From contig PMZR01000082.1 of the NCBI GenBank assembly GCA_003170135.1, positions 1 to 52,658 of the forward strand: a stretch of DNA of 52,658 bases, in the 5' to 3' direction. The position numbers were made by a program, and so were the translations under genes. Source of the DNA: Acidobacteriota bacterium. GTDB taxonomy: Bacteria > Acidobacteriota > Vicinamibacteria > Vicinamibacterales > Fen-181. This document shows positions 47,011 through 52,658 of this stretch, piece by piece; position 1 is the stretch's first letter, and each line of letters begins with the position of its first letter. The notes below the pieces were generated by a model. That model searched no databases and was not told the origin of the DNA. It was given only the letters and a program-made list of their open reading frames with translations.

Positions 47011-47559
47011 GTGCAGGCCTTCAGTCCGGTGAGCTGCGCGGTACAAACCGCCCCCGCGGTGTACGTGGGCGGCCGCTATGAATGGGACCTGACCGCCACC
47101 AACGGCTGGCGGCTGACGCTGAAGACGCTCGACGCGCCGTGGAGCAACCAGACCTCGAGCGGTGCACCGCACACCCTCGAGTTCTCGCGTCTCGGAGAAG
47201 CGGTGCCGTTTCAGGTGCTGGACGCCAGGATGCGCGTCGATCCAGACGGCGGATACAGCGGCGATCTGCGCTTCAACGGCGGCGACCTCGGCCGCACCGG
47301 GGCCGAAATCGACGCGATGGAGCAACAACTGCGCGACCCATCCTTCGATGCGCAGGGCAGGGCGGAGCTGCAACGACAGCTGGCCGAGGTGAGGAAGCGG
47401 CTGGAGAGCGAGACGGCCTACCCCACGCTGGAAGTCGCGTGCAGCACGCTGCGCATGCGCCCTGGACCGGACGGGAGATTCTCGGCGGATGTCGCCTGCG
47501 ACGATCCGGCGGTCGGCACGCTCAAGGCGAGCGGCACAATCAAGTTCATCGGACCGTAG
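47011..47559 (+). CDS. hypothetical protein, probably 5'-truncated
   Basis: About 182 codons from GTG 47011 (other GTGs at 47029 and 47059). Contains beta-rich segments ('YEWDLTATNGWRLTLKTL', 'GAPHTLEFSRLGEAVPF'), a charged helix ('IDAMEQQLRDPSF', 'AELQRQLAEVRKRLESE') and a beta ending 'LKASGTIKFIGP'. The style is that of an exported protein but no signal peptide is present. Its 5' end meets the truncated 5' end of the divergent kinase gene, so both may have lost their starts in one deletion. No family recognised. Confidence 0.5.
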   Translation: MQAFSPVSCAVQTAPAVYVGGRYEWDLTATNGWRLTLKTLDAPWSNQTSSGAPHTLEFSRLGEAVPFQVLDARMRVDPDGGYSGDLRFNGGDLGRTGAEIDAMEQQLRDPSFDAQGRAELQRQLAEVRKRLESETAYPTLEVACSTLRMRPGPDGRFSADVACDDPAVGTLKASGTIKFIGP

Positions 47560-47649
47560 CAGTCCGGTGCGTGTCCCGGGCCGCGAGCGCCGCAACGGGT
47601 CTGCCGCGTTCAGGCACCGCCGCCCGGGGTCGTCCCCGCCCGGTTCGCG

Positions 47650-48606
47650 TTACTTGTCGATCTGCTCGAGCAGTTTCCTGGCGCTCTCCGCCTCCGGCGC
47701 GTTCGGCGCCAGCTGGAGGAACTTTGCCAGGTCGGCTTTCATCTTGGCCACCTGCGCGATTCGCTCCGGATCCTTCGGGTCCTTCTGCGCGTTGACCAGG
47801 TCGACGAGCGTCACGGCGCGATAGTAGTAGGGATCGGCCGACTGCGGAAACTTCGCCACGGCCTTGTCCAGGTACTGCAGCGCATCGGTCGATTTCTGTT
47901 TCTTCACGAGCGCCACGCCGAAATTCACGTACATGGTCGGGTCGGTGATCTTCGCTTCGTCGATCGTGCCGGCGATCTGGGACGCCTCGTCGATCGCGCC
48001 GGTCTCGAGAAGCATGTTGACCAGCAGGAACTTCATCTGGACGTTCGCGGGCTCCATCGCGAGGCCTGTCTTCAAGTGCGCCGCGGCCTCGGCGGAGTTC
48101 CCTTCCAGGTAGTAGGTGCGCGCGATGAACTGCTGCATGTGCGCGGTGACCGCCGGGACCTTGGCAATGATGCCCTCGTACACGACGCGCGCCGCGGAGT
48201 AGTTCTTCTGCGCCACCAGCGCGTCCGCCTTCTTGCCCTCGTCCTGGATGAAGGCGTTCGGATCGAATTTCTTCTTCAGCGTCGTGCGCAGCGACGTGGA
48301 GCGTCCGGTCTCGTCGACATCGGCGTTGCCCTTGCCGGGCATGTACCCGTCGCCCTCGAAGACCAGCTCCCAGCCGCCTTCTGCGACGTCGTCGATACTC
48401 CATTCGCCTTTCTTGTCGGTCTTCGCCTCGGCCAGGACCCCGTGCTGCAGCGCCGGCAGCGACGCCCGGACGATGACGCCTTCGACGGCCTTGCCCTGCT
48501 CGTCGACGACCTTGCCCATCAGTCGCCCGTTTCCGCGCCAATCCTGCGCCGACCCGACCGTCGCCAACAACATGAGAGCCAGTGTGAAACCCGCGATTCT
48601 TGACAT
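47650..48606 (-). CDS. exported protein with carboxypeptidase-regulatory-like and TPR domains
   Basis: Encodes 318 aa: signal peptide ('FTLALMLLATVGSAQ'); a beta-sandwich like the regulatory domain of carboxypeptidases ('GKVVDEQGKAVEGVIVRAS', 'KTDKKGEWSIDDV'); and from about residue 110 four or five tetratricopeptide-type helix pairs ('YSAARVVYEGIIAKVP', 'AAAHLKTGLAMEPANVQMKF', 'DALQYLDKAVAKFPQSADPY'). Such proteins bind partner peptides in the periplasm. A -10 element lies 78 bases upstream; AGGGA precedes the ATG. An open frame continues upstream to 49035 without protein-like character. Confidence 0.82.
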   Translation of the reverse strand: MSRIAGFTLALMLLATVGSAQDWRGNGRLMGKVVDEQGKAVEGVIVRASLPALQHGVLAEAKTDKKGEWSIDDVAEGGWELVFEGDGYMPGKGNADVDETGRSTSLRTTLKKKFDPNAFIQDEGKKADALVAQKNYSAARVVYEGIIAKVPAVTAHMQQFIARTYYLEGNSAEAAAHLKTGLAMEPANVQMKFLLVNMLLETGAIDEASQIAGTIDEAKITDPTMYVNFGVALVKKQKSTDALQYLDKAVAKFPQSADPYYYRAVTLVDLVNAQKDPKDPERIAQVAKMKADLAKFLQLAPNAPEAESARKLLEQIDK

Positions 48607-48683
48607 GATCCAATCCCTTTGCTGATCGAGCGGAGGTGCTGACAACGCGCCCCCACGGGAGAACTCCGCCGCCGGTCGCCGAT

Positions 48684-48689
48684 AGTGTA
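48684..48689 (-). promoter_or_regulatory. -10 element (TACACT) for the TPR protein
   Basis: GGCTACACTATCGGCG on the minus strand, about 78 bases before the ATG; nearly the same as the sequence before the lipoprotein gene (GGCTACAATCGGCG). Confidence 0.45.
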
Positions 48690-48785
48690 GCCGAGAGCGC
48701 GGCCGAAGGGGAGGGCGCCCGAGGAAGCACGCGATCTCTGGCGCCCGTGCGTCAGCCCTGAAGGCGGCGTTTGGCGGGTCGCCGA

Positions 48786-49469
48786 TTAGTAGTAGACAGT
48801 CACCCGGTAGGCGCCCTGGTTGTCTGCGAGATTCTCGTCGTTGATTCCGAGGAACAGTCGCCCTCCGCCCCGCACGCGCACCGGCCCCTCGTTGTCGCCG
48901 ATGAAGAAGTAGTCGTTCGACCCGGCGCCGATCTTTCCGATGAGTGCGCCGATCGCGCGTCCGGGGATCGGGCGCCGCGCGTTGTAGGGCGCTCCCGGAT
49001 TTCCCCCCGCGCGGGTGTGCTCGCCCCGCCGCCACTGGATGTCGCCTCCATGGGTCGTGAAGTAGACGACCTGGCCGTCGCGCACCTCGATGCCGCTATC
49101 CTTCCAGGCGTCGGTGGCTGACACCCAGACTTCCTTCTCGCGCAGACCGCTCGGACGTCCCTCGCGGCCCTGGACCTGATCGGGGCGATCCATTTCCTGT
49201 CGATCCGGTACGCCTCCCCGTCGATCCGGTCCGCCGCGCGGCTCGTCCATTTCGATGCGCTGGACGTCTTCCCGCCGCACCTGGATGGTGCGCGGACCGC
49301 GGAAGTCGCCTTGCTCCTGGAACTCGATGACGCCCCGTTGCACGCTGACGAGCTGGCCCTCGATGCGCCGGCCATCGCGCATCACCAGTGTGTCGGCGCA
49401 AAGCACAACAACACCGAGCACCAGGGCGCCGGCCACGAACGCCGCGGTCGCACCAATGCCTGTTCTCAT
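48786..49469 (-). CDS. exported protein with PA-IL (LecA)-like lectin domain
   Basis: Encodes 227 aa. Signal peptide ('AFVAGALVLGVVVLCA'), a short domain with 'LVMRDGRRIEGQLVSVQRG' resembling an SH3-like or 'DUF' beta barrel, an Arg/Asp/Gly-rich linker, and from about residue 112 a domain like the galactose-binding lectin PA-IL: 'VSATDAWKDSGIEVRDGQVV', 'ALIGKIGAGSNDYFFIGDN' and 'LFLGINDENLADNQGAYRV'; the 'NDENLADNQG' loop holds the Ca2+ and sugar ligands. Likely binds a sugar on its own or another cell's surface. AGGAGA stands before ATG 49469. Confidence 0.83.
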   Translation of the reverse strand: MRTGIGATAAFVAGALVLGVVVLCADTLVMRDGRRIEGQLVSVQRGVIEFQEQGDFRGPRTIQVRREDVQRIEMDEPRGGPDRRGGVPDRQEMDRPDQVQGREGRPSGLREKEVWVSATDAWKDSGIEVRDGQVVYFTTHGGDIQWRRGEHTRAGGNPGAPYNARRPIPGRAIGALIGKIGAGSNDYFFIGDNEGPVRVRGGGRLFLGINDENLADNQGAYRVTVYY

Positions 49470-49496
49470 GGTTTTCTCCTGTCACACGGCGGTGTC

Positions 49497-49510
49497 ACCG
49501 CCCGGGCGGT
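49497..49510. promoter_or_regulatory. 14-bp perfect palindrome upstream of the lectin gene
   Basis: ACCGCCCGGGCGGT, starting 28 bases before the lectin ATG, within the likely 5' leader or promoter. It may be an operator or a short hairpin in the leader. Confidence 0.35.
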
Positions 49511-49828
49511 CAATCCTATCATTACTGTCACAGGCCCGGCCCTGGTCCCGACGCGCCGATCCTGTCTCGGCCGCGCGTCGGCGCCCAACCCGTCGATTCC
49601 GCGTCCGTCCAGGTGAACTCAACGCGCACCATGCCGACGGGGCGCGGGCCCGTCGAGGTGAAATTTCCCTTGTTATCTATATTTTACGGAATGCCCTTCC
49701 CGCGGAAGCTCGCGTCGTGCGCGGCCCCTGGCACGTCCGACACGTGATTGGATGGTTGGCGCGCGACGGACGCCGGCCGGAACTCCGGCGCCTTGATCCT
49801 TCGAGAGACGCCATAAATGCAGTTGCAG

Positions 49829-49858
49829 TTGCAGTGGCGAAATGGCACGTGGTATATT
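49829..49858 (+). promoter_or_regulatory. sigma-70-like promoter for the str leader RNA
   Basis: TTGCAG (49829-49834), 18-base spacer, TATATT (49853-49858), giving a predicted start at about 49,865, exactly where a chain of stem-loops begins. Upstream, AT-rich sequence around 49,665-49,690 is an UP-like or second promoter candidate. The remainder of 49,511-49,828 shows no gene. Confidence 0.5.
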
Positions 49859-49863
49859 CGTCA

Positions 49864-50036
49864 GGTTCTTCGGTGCCAGGAAACCCTATCTGGTACTGAA
49901 CCGCCCGGAGAGGTTCCGCGAGCAGCGAGTGTCGGGCGAAACCGCGATGGAAGCCGTCGCCATGTCAACGGCCGATCGCGAGGACGCAAGCGGCGTACGA
50001 CGCTGTTCAGAAAAACGCGCCGCGGGCGCGCGTTTT
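49864..50036 (+). ncRNA. candidate structured RNA (stem-loop chain ending in a terminator)
   Basis: Five consecutive hairpins start at the predicted transcription start: GGTTC/GAACC enclosing GTGCCAG/CTGGTAC (49864-49902); GCCCG/CGGGC (49903-49937); CGCGAT/ATCGCG enclosing GCCGT/ACGGC (49943-49980); AGCGGCGT/ACGCTGTT with a 3-base loop (49989-50007); and the GC-rich terminator stem. Conserved-looking unpaired stretches are GGCGAAACC before, and GAGGACGCAAG after, the third hairpin. A free-standing small RNA or a riboswitch-type leader for rpsL is equally possible. The unpaired motifs slightly recall the c-di-GMP-I riboswitch, but its 3' half is not found. No good open frame competes. Confidence 0.45.
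50012..50036 (+). terminator. intrinsic terminator (also symmetrical on the other strand)
   Basis: AAAACGCGC, seven-base loop, GCGCGTTTT: a perfect 9-bp stem ending in four T's, directly after the stem-loop chain. If fully efficient it would cut off the str operon, so either a second promoter or read-through control is implied. Confidence 0.55.
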
Positions 50037-50039
50037 GCG

Positions 50040-50081
50040 GAAGAGGTTCTGACCCTCTTCTCGACCGCCTTCACGCGGTCG
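50040..50081 (+). other. two further perfect hairpins behind the terminator
   Basis: GAAGAGG/CCTCTTC with a 7-base loop (50040-50060) and CGACCGC/GCGGTCG with a 6-base loop (50062-50081), separated by one base. A TATAGG at 50109-50114 might be a second -10 for the str operon. A further hairpin, CGGCTC/GAGCCG, lies at 50141-50160. Confidence 0.45.
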
Positions 50082-50241
50082 CAGGCCGACGGCGCGACCA
50101 AACATTCTATAGGGTAAGCAGTTTCAGGTGCCAAGCGGTTCGGCTCGCGTCAGGGAGCCGGACAAGAGGCTTCTAGGCCTGGAGCGAATCAGACTCGCCG
50201 CGTGCGTTCGGCGCGGCCGGGTGTCCGTTTTTCGGGAGGAT

Positions 50242-50301
50242 GCGTCCCGCTGCGCACCCGCGAGGGTGCCGCGCTGGGGCCCCGCAGCGGAGCGGGGACG
50301 C
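50242..50301 (+). promoter_or_regulatory. three-way-junction leader structure before rpsL
   Basis: Closing stem GCGTCCCGCT (50242-50251) with AGCGGGGACGC (50291-50301, one bulged G). Inside are a 6-bp hairpin GCACCC-GCGA-GGGTGC with a GNRA tetraloop (50254-50269) and a second GC-rich arm (50273-50288). It ends 11 bases before the rpsL Shine-Dalgarno sequence. Ribosomal-protein operons are often controlled by such mRNA structures that mimic rRNA binding sites; which protein would bind here is unknown. Confidence 0.4.
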
Positions 50302-50322
50302 GTGCCTCCGGCAGGAGTGCTC

Positions 50323-50697
50323 GTGCCGACCATCAGCCAGCTGGTCCGCAAAGGCCGCGCGAAGATCGTGACCAAGACGAAGAGTCCCGCGCTGCAGGAC
50401 AACCCGCAGAAACGCGGCGTGTGCGTGCGGGTCTTCACCCAGACGCCGAAGAAGCCGAACTCGGCGCTGCGCAAGGTGGCGCGCGTGCGGTTGACGAACG
50501 GGATCGAAGTGACGACCTATATCCCGGGCGTCGGTCACAACCTGCAGGAGCACTCGCTGGTGCTCATTCGCGGCGGCCGCGTGAAGGATCTGCCCGGCGT
50601 GCGCTATCACGTCGTTCGCGGCACGCTGGACGCCGTCGGCGTCGCGGGCCGTAAGCAGGCACGATCGAAGTACGGCGCGAAGAGGCCGAAGGCATAA
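50323..50697 (+). CDS. rpsL: 30S ribosomal protein S12
   Basis: Encodes 124 aa, normal length. Family motifs: '[12 protein letters not shown]' start (GTG here), '[17 protein letters not shown]' with the decoding-site lysines, '[20 protein letters not shown]' and '[18 protein letters not shown]', ending in '[10 protein letters not shown]'. The classic streptomycin-resistance positions look wild type. S12 sits in the decoding centre of the small subunit. AGGAG five bases before GTG 50323 fixes the start. First gene of the str operon; the usual rpoC neighbour is not in the window. Confidence 0.98.
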   Translation: MPTISQLVRKGRAKIVTKTKSPALQDNPQKRGVCVRVFTQTPKKPNSALRKVARVRLTNGIEVTTYIPGVGHNLQEHSLVLIRGGRVKDLPGVRYHVVRGTLDAVGVAGRKQARSKYGAKRPKA

Positions 50698-50701
50698 ACG
50701 A

Positions 50702-50810
50702 GTGCCAGGTGCGTTGTGCTTGGTGCCGGGTGCAGTGCCTGGTGCCGAGTGCCGGCGACACGCCGCCGGCAACACGAGCACGGCACATGGCACGTAGCAC
50801 GCAGCACAGG
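50702..50810. repeat. degenerate 7-base-word array with inverted arm (site C), rpsL-rpsG spacer
   Basis: The left arm is eight words of the form GTGCNNN (GTGCCAG, GTGCGTT and so on; one is only 5 bases). The right arm is GCACATG, GCACGTA, GCACGCA, GCACAGG. Both have period 7, and the constant GTGC is complementary to the constant GCAC. They meet at a perfect central hairpin GCCGGCG-acacgc-CGCCGGC (50751-50770). The array fills nearly the whole 125-base spacer, and its last word supplies the AGGAAG that serves as the rpsG ribosome binding site. Confidence 0.65.
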
Positions 50811-50822
50811 AAGCGAAGCGCC

Positions 50823-51296
50823 ATGCCACGCAGACGAGAAATAGCCAAGCGCGAGATTCCGCCCGATCCGATCTACTCCAGCCCGCTCGTCACCAAGTTC
50901 ATCAACACGGTGATGCAGGAGGGGAAGCGCAGCACGGCCGAGGGGATCCTCTACCGCAGCTTCGACATCATCAAGGAGAAGACGGGCGACGATCCGCTCA
51001 AGGTCTTCAAGAAGGCGCTCGACAACGTCAAGCCGAGCCTCGAGGTCAAGTCGCGCCGCGTCGGCGGATCGAACTACCAGGTCCCGGTCGAGGTGAACCC
51101 GAACCGCCGTCTCTCGCTCAGCATCCGCTGGCTCGTCACCTACGCGCGCAGCCGCGGTGACGGCAAGACGATGCAGGAGAAACTGGCCAACGAGCTGCTC
51201 GACGCGTCGAACCTGCGCGGCGGCGCCGTCAAGAAGCGCGAAGACACGCATCGCATGGCGGAAGCCAACAAGGCCTTCGCCCACTATCGGTGGTAG
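50823..51296 (+). CDS. rpsG: 30S ribosomal protein S7
   Basis: Encodes 157 aa. Typical features: '[20 protein letters not shown]' start, '[19 protein letters not shown]', '[19 protein letters not shown]', '[20 protein letters not shown]' and the C-terminal '[12 protein letters not shown]'. S7 nucleates assembly of the 30S head; in E. coli it also represses its own operon by binding the rpsL-rpsG spacer, which here is replaced by a repeat-based hairpin. AGGAAG about ten bases before the ATG. Confidence 0.98.
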   Translation: MPRRREIAKREIPPDPIYSSPLVTKFINTVMQEGKRSTAEGILYRSFDIIKEKTGDDPLKVFKKALDNVKPSLEVKSRRVGGSNYQVPVEVNPNRRLSLSIRWLVTYARSRGDGKTMQEKLANELLDASNLRGGAVKKREDTHRMAEANKAFAHYRW

Positions 51297-51303
51297 GAGA
51301 AGC

Positions 51304-51379
51304 AGGCGACAGGCGGTAGGCGGCAGGCGGCAGGGGTAAGTCCCTTCCGCCCCGCGTCTTCCGCCCTCCGCCTTTCGAC
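51304..51379. repeat. degenerate 7-base-word array with inverted arm (site D), rpsG-fusA spacer
   Basis: Left arm: AGGCGAC, AGGCGGT, AGGCGGC, AGGCGGC, AGGGGTA. Right arm: TTCCGCC, CCGCGTC, TTCCGCC, CTCCGCC, TTTCGAC. Both have period 7, and GGCGG is complementary to CCGCC. The right arm ends one base before the fusA ATG. Confidence 0.65.
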
Positions 51380-51380
51380 A

Positions 51381-52658
<1,278 letters not shown>

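Noticed and set aside
49900..50036. c-di-GMP-I (GEMM) riboswitch
   Set aside because: GGCGAAACC and GGACGCAAG resemble its 5' half, but the receptor-side hairpin and the GGTAG-type 3' half are missing; kept only as a candidate structured RNA.
49842..50117. 91-aa ORF in the str leader
   Set aside because: No ribosome binding site, and its bases are better explained by consecutive RNA stems and a terminator.

Overview
The window looks like a chromosomal segment from a high-GC Gram-negative bacterium, most likely an Acidobacteriota of the Vicinamibacteria type. The reasons are three large two-module MacB/FtsX permeases of the 'acidobacterial duplicated orphan permease' (ADOP) kind (one directly behind a PadR regulator), a VWFA protein of the acidobacterial-related type, many secreted peptidases and amidohydrolases, and a conserved str operon (rpsL-rpsG-fusA) at the right edge. 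No tRNA, rRNA, CRISPR array, transposase or prophage gene was recognised. All calls come from reading the sequence; no database search was run.

Layout. 1-2.9 kb: a C-terminal remnant of an apolipoprotein N-acyltransferase in the same frame as an isoprenylcysteine methyltransferase-like gene, then a two-gene unit (exported protein plus membrane protein). 3-13.2 kb: a secreted S9 peptidase, an ADOP permease, a Kef-type antiporter, an anchored unknown, an HSDL2-like dehydrogenase and an ABC-F ATPase with a frameshift. 13.2-26.1 kb: a 41-aa Lys-rich protein, an amidohydrolase, a murein endopeptidase with LysM, a PEGA protein, an HtrA-like protease, a BAAT-like acyltransferase/hydrolase, a 904-aa exported unknown and a VWFA protein. 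26.1-35.6 kb: a PadR-ADOP operon, a DUF2239-like gene and a 1,750-aa autotransporter adhesin. 35.6-49.5 kb: a decayed two-component system, an M28 peptidase, a lipoprotein, a hybrid histidine kinase, a third ADOP permease, tatA, an exchanger, more truncated genes, a TPR protein and a PA-IL-like lectin. 49.5-52.7 kb: a long, very structured leader and the str operon; fusA runs off the window.

Themes. (1) Export and envelope work dominates: most genes have signal peptides, membrane segments or envelope substrates. (2) Gene decay is frequent: several ORFs are clear 5' or 3' fragments of known families. (3) Four otherwise intact genes carry one-base indels in G/C runs, which may be assembly errors. 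(4) The least expected signal is a set of four intergenic arrays built from degenerate 7-base words (period 7), usually with a complementary array behind, including both spacers of the str operon. (5) A promoter, a chain of stem-loops and an intrinsic terminator at about 49,829-50,036 look like an unannotated structured RNA. (6) Several promoters have a good -10 hexamer placed 6-8 bases before the start codon, suggesting leaderless mRNAs.
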